Positions 1 through 6,744 of a DNA stretch of 64,000 nucleotides are shown in pieces. Source of the stretch: Haliea alexandrii (lineage in GTDB: Bacteria; Pseudomonadota; Gammaproteobacteria; Pseudomonadales; Halieaceae). Location of the stretch: positions 1,258,955-1,322,954 of the forward strand of contig NZ_RFLW01000001.1 of the NCBI RefSeq assembly GCF_003719295.1, given 5' to 3'. The notes beneath the pieces are model-generated. The model was given only the letters and a program-made list of their open reading frames with translations, was not told the DNA's origin and did no database searches. Position 1 is the first letter of the stretch. Every line of letters begins with the position of its first letter. A program made the position numbers and the translations under genes.

Positions 1-270
1 TGCCGCCAAATCGCCGGAGTATACCTGTGCTGCAATGCGCAAACCGCGGCTGGTCGCGTCCAGTGAACCATCGTGTTCGGCGGTTTTCTGCAGCACCTGG
101 GCATACTCGCCGGCATCGAGATGCGCCAGCAATTCAGCCTGGAGAATGTCGGTGGCAAACAGGGAGTCGATAGGTGCGGGGGTTTCCGGTGTCACCGGAG
201 CGGCATGAACGGGCGCAGCGATTACGGCAACGAGAGCCAGGCAGGACAGAGTGCGCAAGGGGGAACTCAC
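1..270 (-). CDS. Secreted protein of unknown function, N-terminal part (runs off the window)
   Basis: An open frame of 90 codons continues past base 1. It starts with GTG at 270-268, which overlaps the TGA of the preceding small gene (GTGA), a typical coupled start. The first 25 or so residues form a signal peptide: a short polar start, a hydrophobic stretch (CLALVAVIAAPVHA) and an A-x-A type cleavage site. The mature part begins with a Pro/Thr-rich segment and then looks helical (ILQAELLAHLDAGEYAQVLQ), as in TPR-like periplasmic proteins. The end is missing, so no family can be named. It is probably co-transcribed with the small membrane protein upstream. Confidence 0.6.
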   Translation of the reverse strand, partial: MSSPLRTLSCLALVAVIAAPVHAAPVTPETPAPIDSLFATDILQAELLAHLDAGEYAQVLQKTAEHDGSLDATSRGLRIAAQVYSGDLAA

Positions 271-548
271 CCGTATTGTCGGGGCTGCTGCCTGCGATCG
301 GCGATGTGGCGGCGCTCACGGGTGATCAGCTCACCGTTGACGGTAATGGGAAACAAGGTTGGCGCGCTGGTCTGGCGGCGGTCGCCACGACTGCGTGGCT
401 GGTGATCCCGGCCCGTGTTGGGTACCAGGGAAATGTGTTCGGGTTCGTCGTCGGAGACGTAACGCCGGGCGGCCATGGTGAAAAGCACGACGGACACGAG
501 CAGGGCACCCAGTCCCAGTATCGCGATAATTGTCAGTACTGTATTCAT
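267..548 (-). CDS. Small single-pass membrane protein, unknown function
   Basis: About 93 residues. I start it at the ATG at 548 rather than seven codons upstream, because the membrane helix then begins right after the start (MNTVLTIIAILGLGALLVSV, residues about 4-24). The rest is a polar, Arg-rich cytoplasmic or periplasmic tail with no known motif (ITVNGELITRERRH near residues 70-83). Its stop overlaps the start of the secreted protein downstream. A sigma-54-like sequence lies about 80 bases upstream in the correct orientation. I do not recognise the family. It could be a membrane partner of the secreted protein, given the coupling. Confidence 0.55.
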   Translation of the reverse strand: MNTVLTIIAILGLGALLVSVVLFTMAARRYVSDDEPEHISLVPNTGRDHQPRSRGDRRQTSAPTLFPITVNGELITRERRHIADRRQQPRQYG

Positions 549-626
549 TCCCCGCTCACTCCCCCGCACGATGCTGGCCTGAAGCGGTCGACTAAAGCCT
601 GATAACCGCTAAGTTGTTATTCTAAA

Positions 627-642
627 TGCAATTTATGCACCA
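627..642 (-). promoter_or_regulatory. Possible sigma-54 (-24/-12) promoter
   Basis: Read on the minus strand the bases are TGGTGCATAAATTGCA. This has the TGG and TTGCA elements with GG and GC ten bases apart, as sigma-54 promoters require, but the CAC of the -24 box is TGC. It points at the small membrane protein starting at 548. A sigma-54 activator (PrsR) is encoded nearby. It is weaker than the perfect site at 60304-60319. Confidence 0.35.
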
Positions 643-777
643 ACATGGATAGACGTATTCGATATCAAGAGGTTACCTAATGCAGGGGAGCAGCTCAAGC
701 GAAACTGCAGGCACTGGAATTAAAAAACCTGACACATTTGGGTAATGCAGGCGTCACATAACCCGGCTGAAAATGGC

Positions 778-792
778 CGCGCTGCGAGCGCG
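778..792 (-). terminator. Weak hairpin after the sugar transferase gene
   Basis: CGCGCT-GCG-AGCGCG forms a perfect 6-bp stem with a 3-base loop just past the stop of the sugar transferase gene. On the minus strand it is followed by GGCCATTTT, so the T-run is short and displaced. It may act as a weak intrinsic terminator. Nothing else is seen between 643 and 798. Confidence 0.3.
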
Positions 793-798
793 TGGACC

Positions 799-2220
799 CT
801 AGCGGGCACCCTTGCCAAACAGAATGACTTCTGTGGTCTGTAATAACACCAGGCAGTCGAGGAAGAGGCTTCTGTTTTTCACGTAGTAGAGATCGTATTC
901 CAGCTTGTGCAGCGCATCGCGCCTGGAAGCGCCGTAGGGGTAGTTCAGTTGCGCCCAGCCCGTGATCCCGGGTTTCACGCAGTGCCGCTTGTCGAAGAAG
1001 GGGATGCTCTCGGACAATTCGCGCACGAACTCGGGCCTTTCCGGTCGCGGGCCTACCAGAGACATATCGCCTACCAGCACGTTCAGGATCTGTGGCAATT
1101 CATCGATGCGCAGCTTGCGGATCACATGGCCGATGCGCGTGATCCGGCTGTCATTGGTGGTTGCCCAGCGCGCCTTGCCATCACTTTCGGCATCCACGCT
1201 CATGCTGCGGAACTTCAGCACATCGAACACGCGACCGTTGAGGCCCACACGTTTCTGGCGGAAGATCACCGGGGCGTGCAGTCCGTCTTCGAGCTTGATG
1301 GCCAGCACGGTGACCAGCATCAGCGGCCAGGTGCCGATCAGCAGCACAAAGGCGGCGCACATATCGAGCGCGCGCTTGCCGCGATTGGATGAGCCGCCGG
1401 CAGCGAAGCCGTCCGAGTAGATGAACCACTCGCGGGGGGCTTCCTCAACCAACACCTTGCTCGCTTCCTGTTCGAAGAAGTCGAGAATGTTGACAACCTC
1501 GATGCCGGACGTACGGCAGTGCATAAGCTCGTCAGCGGGCAATGCCGCGGGGTTGTCCAGCGCGACCACAATCTGGCGGATGTCATGTGCCAGTGCGTAC
1601 TCGTGCAACGGCTCGTCGGGGGTGAATACGTTTCCCGTTTCCACCAGCGTCTGCTCACTGTCGGCGCGCACGTAACCGGCAATACGAAAACCGCGCCTGT
1701 CGCTTTTGCGGCGCATGCGATCGGCGATGTTGGCTGCGCGCTGGCCGCTACCGAGTACGAGAACGCGGCGCTTGAACTGCTCAAGCTCGACGGTATTGGC
1801 GAAGATCACGCGGGTGATGAGGCACGAGGTGAAGGCAATGGCTGAGGTATAGGCCAAAACACCGCGCCACAGGTGCAGAGACGGCAGCAGGTAGAACATG
1901 GCTGCCATGGCGATGGTCACCAGCACGAAGGAGCCGGCAACGCGCAACATGATGCCGTTGAGCCCCTCGCGCAGGCGTGGCTGATAAAGCCCGAGTGCTG
2001 TCATCGCCAGCACCGTGGTGAGTGCAAACACCAGGGCACGCGGCAGCAGGGTTTGAAGGTGGGAATCCAACAGGGCCGGGTCGCGCAGGAAATACAGGAA
2101 AGTCCCCAGGTAGCAGGCGCCCGTGAAAAGGGCGGCATCAAGCAGTGCCAGCCAGTAATAGGCCACATGAACGTGGTGTTTAAAAACGCGTCGGGTTCCC
2201 AACAGGCTACTCGCTAACAT
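799..2220 (-). CDS. Initiating sugar-phosphate transferase, PEP-CTERM/exosortase-A associated (EpsB-like)
   Basis: Polyprenyl-phosphate hexose-1-phosphate transferase that would load the first sugar onto undecaprenyl phosphate at the inner membrane. The N-terminal half has several membrane helices (about residues 18-135) and a CoA-binding-like Rossmann segment (RRVLVLGSGQRAANIADRM). The C-terminal third is the catalytic bacterial-sugar-transferase domain, with a membrane helix (KRALDMCAAFVLLIG), FRQKRVGLNGRVFDVLKFRSM, the DELPQ motif and SLVGPRPERPEFV. I use ATG 2220 because homologues of this subfamily begin near this point; an upstream in-frame start at 2298 would add 26 unlike residues. 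It is the last gene of the minus-strand group with the decarboxylase and ligase, after a 150-base gap. Confidence 0.9.
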   Translation of the reverse strand: MLASSLLGTRRVFKHHVHVAYYWLALLDAALFTGACYLGTFLYFLRDPALLDSHLQTLLPRALVFALTTVLAMTALGLYQPRLREGLNGIMLRVAGSFVLVTIAMAAMFYLLPSLHLWRGVLAYTSAIAFTSCLITRVIFANTVELEQFKRRVLVLGSGQRAANIADRMRRKSDRRGFRIAGYVRADSEQTLVETGNVFTPDEPLHEYALAHDIRQIVVALDNPAALPADELMHCRTSGIEVVNILDFFEQEASKVLVEEAPREWFIYSDGFAAGGSSNRGKRALDMCAAFVLLIGTWPLMLVTVLAIKLEDGLHAPVIFRQKRVGLNGRVFDVLKFRSMSVDAESDGKARWATTNDSRITRIGHVIRKLRIDELPQILNVLVGDMSLVGPRPERPEFVRELSESIPFFDKRHCVKPGITGWAQLNYPYGASRRDALHKLEYDLYYVKNRSLFLDCLVLLQTTEVILFGKGAR

Positions 2221-2332
2221 GATGGCCAGTTCCCAGTGTACTGTGCGTGCGCTGATTATTGCGCGGTTTGTTTGCGCCGGATGTTTGTCGGCGTCCAAAC
2301 TCTAGCAGCTGCAGCCAGTAGTACAGAAGGAA

Positions 2333-2350
2333 TGTGACAGTTTGTGACAG
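2333..2350. repeat. Phased direct repeat TGTGACAG-TT-TGTGACAG
   Basis: Two perfect 8-base copies, 10 bases apart start to start, lie in the 150-base gap between the decarboxylase stop and the sugar transferase start. One-turn phasing is typical of a regulator site. No clear promoter boxes are seen next to it. Confidence 0.3.
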
Positions 2351-2370
2351 GGTTCGCAGATCTGCAACCG

Positions 2371-3642
2371 CTAAACGAAGAATTCCAGAGGTTGTGGGTG
2401 ACTGAGGAACAGGTGCGGGCTGGCGGTATATCCGTACGCACCGGACTGGAACAGCACCACAAGGTCACCAATATCGGCCGTGGGTAACGGCATGCGCTCG
2501 CCGAGCAGGTCAAGCGGCGTGCACAGCGGGCCAACGATTGTCACCGTCTCCTGTTCCTCGCTGATCACTCGATTCCCAATACATACCGGGTAGTTCTTGC
2601 GGATCACCTGACCGAAGTTCCCGGAGGCTGCCAGATGGTGATGCAAGCCGCCGTTGGTGATCAGAAACGTCTGGCCGCGTGAAATTTTCTTGTCGCTGAC
2701 CGTACAGACATAAATTCCGGCCTCGGCCACGAGGTAGCGACCCAGTTCCATGACGAGTTCCACGTCCGGGAGTTGCCGCAGGGCCTCATCCACGCGCTGT
2801 TGCAGATTCTGTACCACTGGCGAGAGGTCGAGAGGCTCTTCCCCGGGAAAGTAAGGCACACCAAAACCACCCCCGATATTGAGCCAGCGGAAAGGCCGGG
2901 GTGCCTGACCGGCAAGTCGCAACGCGAGCTCAAAGGTTTTATCGTGCGCCTCGATAAGTGCCTCGGGCCGAAGGTTCTGTGAGCCACTGAAGATATGTAC
3001 CCCGACAAGATCCAGCCCCAGCGCGTCTGCGCGCGCCATTGCATCAGGTACTTCTTCCGCATCAATGCCGAATGGCTTGGGCCCTCCGCCCATTTTCATG
3101 CCCGAGGCCTTGAGCTCGAAATCCGGGTTGACGCGGATTGCCACAGGCGGTCTGGTGCCAAGCTCGGTGGCGATATCCGCAACCCGTTGCATTTCGGTCA
3201 TCGATTCCAGAATGATGATGACCCCGGCATGTACTGCTGCGCGAAGGTCTTCCAGTGACTTTCCGGGGCCGGCGAAACTGATTTCTGCCGGGTTGATGCC
3301 AGTAGCCAGTGCAGTGGCCAGTTCGGCGGCAGAGGCCACATCGAGGCCATCGGTCAGGCCGGCCATGTACTGTACGAGGGCGGGCATCGGGTTGGCTTTG
3401 ATCGCGTAGTGCAAGTGAATGGCATCCGGGAGTTGTTGGCGCAGTTGCGCCACACGCGCGTCCATCACGCGATGATCGTAGGCGTAGAAGGGCCTGCCAT
3501 TTGCCTGACGGGCGAGTTCAGTTACCGCCTGGTTGCCGACCTGCAGGCAGTTGTCACGCACCGCGAAGTGATTCTGTGGCGCATGCTGCGGGCGACCGCG
3601 TTCACGGGGTTTGGTCGCTGATGTGTCATGTTGCTCAGTCAT
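2371..3642 (-). CDS. PLP-dependent decarboxylase, exosortase-A system associated
   Basis: Fold-type III PLP enzyme of the diaminopimelate/ornithine decarboxylase family, in the subfamily found only with exosortase-A loci; its natural substrate is not established. The PLP lysine is K82 in HYAIKANP. The Gly-rich phosphate-binding loop is NIGGGFGVPYF. The C-terminal active-site cysteine from the other subunit is probably the one in VGPLCTPLDLLGE. The length (423 aa) is normal for the family. Its ATG overlaps the stop of the AMP-forming ligase by 4 bases, so the two are translationally coupled and probably act on the same carrier-bound acid. An acyl carrier protein that could serve as carrier is encoded at 52.8-53.1 kb. 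Confidence 0.9.
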   Translation of the reverse strand: MTEQHDTSATKPRERGRPQHAPQNHFAVRDNCLQVGNQAVTELARQANGRPFYAYDHRVMDARVAQLRQQLPDAIHLHYAIKANPMPALVQYMAGLTDGLDVASAAELATALATGINPAEISFAGPGKSLEDLRAAVHAGVIIILESMTEMQRVADIATELGTRPPVAIRVNPDFELKASGMKMGGGPKPFGIDAEEVPDAMARADALGLDLVGVHIFSGSQNLRPEALIEAHDKTFELALRLAGQAPRPFRWLNIGGGFGVPYFPGEEPLDLSPVVQNLQQRVDEALRQLPDVELVMELGRYLVAEAGIYVCTVSDKKISRGQTFLITNGGLHHHLAASGNFGQVIRKNYPVCIGNRVISEEQETVTIVGPLCTPLDLLGERMPLPTADIGDLVVLFQSGAYGYTASPHLFLSHPQPLEFFV

Positions 3643-5249
3643 TCCGTTGGCTCCTGAAACAGGCTCGCGTATTCGGCATTCAATGCGCGCCGGTCAATTT
3701 TTCCGTTCTGGTTGTGGGGCAGGGCTGCACGTACGATAAGCCGTGTGGGGACCATGAAGTTGGGCAGTTCGCGTTGGCACAAGGCCAATAGCTCGCGCTC
3801 CAGCGTTTCGCCGTTCGCCTGAGCCGACGGTGTTACCACCAGAGCGATCGCCTGCCCCAGTTGCGCATGGGGCAGGCCCAGTGCCGCGGCGCCGGCAATC
3901 AGCCCTGACAGGTAGGCGACTTCCTCCACCTCGGTGGGGCTGACCCGGTAACCGGAGGTTTTGATCATGTCGTCCTTGCGGCTGACGAAGTAGAGGTAAC
4001 CCTCCTCATCGCGCACCACCTGGTCGCCCGACCAGACGGCAAGCTCCGGCAGAGGGAGTGCCGGGTCCTGCCCAGGGGCCGGCCGGAACCGTTTGGCGGT
4101 CTTCTCCGGATCATCCCAGTAGCCCAGAGCGACCAACGCGCCGCGGTGCACCAGCTCGCCGGGCTCGTTGTCAGCACACAGCTCACCGGCCTCATTCACT
4201 ACCAGAATTTCGGCATTGGGGATCGCCTTGCCGATGGATTGCGGCCGCTGATGAACTTGCTCCGGCGGCAGGTAGGTTGAGCGGAAGGCCTCGGTGAGTC
4301 CGTACATGAGGAACACGCGGGTATGGGGGAGTTTGTCCTGCAGGGCACGCGTGCTGGCGACCGGCATGGCGCCGCCGGTGTTCGTGACATAGCGCAGGGT
4401 GCCGGCGACTTCGTCGGGCCACGCCAGTTGCAGCAGTTGGTTCCACAGGGGAGGCACGGCCGCAAGCCCGGTGACCGCGTAGCGCGCCACCGCTTTCAGT
4501 ACGTCCCGCGGCAGCAGATAGTCCATCAACACGACCGAGGCGCCGACAGAGAATGCGGTGGTGATTTGGCTCAGTCCGGCATCAAAGCTGAGCGGCAATA
4601 CCGCGAGCAATCGGTCGTCCGGCGTGTTCTCCAGGTACTCAGCCACACTGCGCGCGCCCGCTACCATGTTGCGATGCGAAAGCACGACACCCTTCGGGTT
4701 ACCCGTACTTCCGGAGGTGTACAGCAGGGCAGTCATGTCGGTGTCGATGCGCCGGTGGGGTGCTCGGGCTGGGGCTGCGAGCAGCGCTTGCCATTCAATC
4801 ACGTTGAGCCCATGGAGATCGCTGGCGAGGGCCTCACGTCGCTCCTCGGTGAGAGTGTCCACCAGCACGAGGGTGTGCAGGTCGCTACAGGCCGGCAGTT
4901 CGGCAACCAATTGTTGCAGCCGTTGTGCGGAGGTGATCAGCACGCGCGCCTGACTGTGGCGCAGGATATAGCTCACCTGCCGGGGCTTGAGCACCGGGTT
5001 GACCGGAACGAAGCAGCCGCCCGCGGCCGCCGTGGCAAAAATACCGATCACGGTCTCCGGCTGCTTGGGTAGATAGATGGCGACACGCTCCGCGGCACCC
5101 AGCGCCTGTGCCAGCAAACCGTGGGCCGCGTTTTCCACCTGCTCTGCAAGCTGTGCGTAGCTCAGCACTTGTTCGCGAAACAACAGCGCAGGTCGTGAGC
5201 CCTGAACCGGTGCGGCCCTGGTGAGGAACTGATGAATAAGGTCTGCCAC
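3639..5249 (-). CDS. Acyl-CoA ligase (AMP-forming), exosortase-A system associated
   Basis: ANL-superfamily adenylating enzyme that would activate a carboxylic or amino acid as an acyl-adenylate and pass it to CoA or a carrier protein. The P-loop-like A3 motif is LLYTSGSTGNPKGV; later motifs include YGLTEAF, GELVHRG and the hinge/catalytic YFVSRKDDMIKTSGYRVSP; the C-terminal lysine lies in PHNQNGKIDRRAL. I prefer GTG 5249 because AGGAG stands 8 bases before it; the upstream ATG at 5303 has no good ribosome site. It overlaps the decarboxylase gene downstream. Family membership is clear, the substrate is unknown. Confidence 0.9.
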   Translation of the reverse strand: MADLIHQFLTRAAPVQGSRPALLFREQVLSYAQLAEQVENAAHGLLAQALGAAERVAIYLPKQPETVIGIFATAAAGGCFVPVNPVLKPRQVSYILRHSQARVLITSAQRLQQLVAELPACSDLHTLVLVDTLTEERREALASDLHGLNVIEWQALLAAPARAPHRRIDTDMTALLYTSGSTGNPKGVVLSHRNMVAGARSVAEYLENTPDDRLLAVLPLSFDAGLSQITTAFSVGASVVLMDYLLPRDVLKAVARYAVTGLAAVPPLWNQLLQLAWPDEVAGTLRYVTNTGGAMPVASTRALQDKLPHTRVFLMYGLTEAFRSTYLPPEQVHQRPQSIGKAIPNAEILVVNEAGELCADNEPGELVHRGALVALGYWDDPEKTAKRFRPAPGQDPALPLPELAVWSGDQVVRDEEGYLYFVSRKDDMIKTSGYRVSPTEVEEVAYLSGLIAGAAALGLPHAQLGQAIALVVTPSAQANGETLERELLALCQRELPNFMVPTRLIVRAALPHNQNGKIDRRALNAEYASLFQEPTE

Positions 5250-5315
5250 CCGCGGTTCTCCTTGCCTGGGGTTGCCTGAGTCGCCGCCGTTGCACGGGCT
5301 CATGGTTCTGGACTA

Positions 5316-5331
5316 TGGTCTCAGGTTTGCA
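5316..5331 (+). promoter_or_regulatory. Possible sigma-54 promoter before the protease gene
   Basis: TGGTCTCAGGTTTGCA has TGG and TTGCA with GG and GC ten bases apart, 75 bases before the protease start. The CAC of the -24 box is TCT, so this is a weak match. It partly overlaps the 5' side of the divergent ligase gene. Confidence 0.25.
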
Positions 5332-5405
5332 GTGTCGCCTGTGCGCGCCGCCTCGGCAAGCATGAAGCGGTGCACAGTGCAGCTGGCTGCCACAGGAGTG
5401 AGTGC

Positions 5406-6200
5406 ATGACACGTTTTCGTTCCCCCGGGTTGCCGGCGCTGGTCTGGCTGCTGTGCGGCGCTCTGTTTGCCCAGCCGCTGGCGGCCGCATCGCTGGCCGA
5501 TGTGATAGAGGACGTGCGTCCCGCCATTGTGGGTGTAGGTACCAGCTATCCGCCGCGCCAGCCCATCGGCGAACGCCGCCCTGACAGCTTGCGTGGCACG
5601 GGCTTTGTGGTCGGCAATGGGCAGTTGATCGTGACCAACTTCCACGTGTTGCCGGAACTGCTGGACCACGACAACCAGCAGATGCTTGCGGTATTTTCCG
5701 GGCGCGGACGGCAGGCGGTGGTGCATCCGGCGGAAATCGCGGCGCAAGACCCGGTGCACGATCTGGCCATTCTGCGGATTACCGGCGCGCCCCTGCCCAC
5801 CTTGCGGCTGGGTGACTCTGCCAGAGTGCGTGAGGGTGATGCGGTGGCCTTCACCGGTTTCCCCATTGGCGGTGTGCTGGGCTTGTATCCGGTCACCCAC
5901 CGCGGGATGGTGTCGGCCATTACCCCGGTCGCGCGTACCGCGGATGCGGCGCGCGATCTCAATGCCGTGCAACTGCAGCGCATGCGCAACCCCTTTGATG
6001 TGTTTCAACTGGATGCCACGGCCTATCCCGGCAATAGCGGCAGCCCCGTTTACGACCCGGCAACAGGCGCCGTCATTGGTGTGGTGAACAGTGTGTTCGT
6101 CAAGGAGTCCCGTGAGTCCGTGCTGGAACGCCCCTCCGGTATCAGCTACGTGATTCCGGTGACCTGGGTGCGTCAGCTGCTGGACCGTGTGGCCGATTGA
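5406..6200 (+). CDS. Secreted trypsin-like serine protease
   Basis: Chymotrypsin-fold protease with a signal peptide (hydrophobic residues about 10-28, cleavage near PLAAAS). The catalytic triad is visible: H80 in VTNFHVLPE, D119 in DPVHDLAI and S211 in YPGNSGSPVYD. The domain resembles the DegP/HtrA protease core, but no PDZ domain follows; the protein is only 264 residues. The start at 5406 is supported by AGGAG seven bases upstream. It is divergent from the ligase gene and 22 bases ahead of the tyrosine phosphatase, probably one transcript. A role in trimming exported proteins is possible but not shown. Confidence 0.85.
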   Translation: MTRFRSPGLPALVWLLCGALFAQPLAAASLADVIEDVRPAIVGVGTSYPPRQPIGERRPDSLRGTGFVVGNGQLIVTNFHVLPELLDHDNQQMLAVFSGRGRQAVVHPAEIAAQDPVHDLAILRITGAPLPTLRLGDSARVREGDAVAFTGFPIGGVLGLYPVTHRGMVSAITPVARTADAARDLNAVQLQRMRNPFDVFQLDATAYPGNSGSPVYDPATGAVIGVVNSVFVKESRESVLERPSGISYVIPVTWVRQLLDRVAD

Positions 6201-6222
6201 GTTGCCTGGGGAGGAGTGATTG

Positions 6223-6732
6223 ATGTTCTGGCGGCGTCCGCAGCTGCGTGTATTGTTCATCTGCACCGCCAATGTGTGCCGCTCACCGTTGGCGGAAGCG
6301 TTGTTGCGTCATCGTTTGCGCAGCATGGGCTTGGCGCGCCGCATTGCGGTGGCCTCGGCGGGCACACGCCCGGGGCAGCTCGGTCGGCCACCCGATCCGC
6401 GGGTGGCTCGGTTGGCGCGGGAATACGGTTTCCCGCTGGGTAGAATCCGCGCGCAGGAGGTGACTCCTGCCCTGCTGGAACGCAGTACCCATGTGCTGGT
6501 CATGGAGCAGGTGCATAGCGATGAGCTGGCGGTGCTCGCAGCCGGTAGCGATGCCTTGTTACGCGTGCGGTTGCTGGGTGAGTATCAGGAGGGTGCGCCC
6601 CCGGGCGGTGTGCCGGTGGCGGATCCGTATTATGGTGACTGGCCTGGATTTCAGGCGGTGTATGCGCAGATCGATCGGGCGCTGGATGGTGTGCTGGAGC
6701 GGCTGCTGGCGGATCTGGCGCAGGCGCGGTGA
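6223..6732 (+). CDS. Low-molecular-weight protein tyrosine phosphatase (Wzb/Etp type)
   Basis: Cytoplasmic phosphatase of about 169 residues. The CX5R signature is C14-TANVC-R20, and the general-acid DP lies in VADPYYGDWPGF. In capsule systems this family removes phosphate from the tyrosine cluster of the Wzc-type kinase; the obvious partner here is the kinase at 20137-21102 with its Tyr-rich tail. GAGGAG six bases before ATG 6223 fixes the start; a TTG one codon earlier is less likely. It is convergent with the VanZ/heparinase gene, whose stop is 12 bases away. Confidence 0.9.
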   Translation: MFWRRPQLRVLFICTANVCRSPLAEALLRHRLRSMGLARRIAVASAGTRPGQLGRPPDPRVARLAREYGFPLGRIRAQEVTPALLERSTHVLVMEQVHSDELAVLAAGSDALLRVRLLGEYQEGAPPGGVPVADPYYGDWPGFQAVYAQIDRALDGVLERLLADLAQAR

Positions 6733-6744
6733 TGCCCGGCGAGG

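Noticed and set aside
174-602. Plus-strand frames opposite the two small genes at the left edge
   Set aside because: The minus strand gives a membrane helix, a signal peptide and GTGA coupling; the plus frames give none of these.
5313-6272. 319-codon minus-strand frame opposite the protease
   Set aside because: His/Gln/Gly-rich composition typical of antisense translation; the plus strand has a full catalytic triad and signal peptide.
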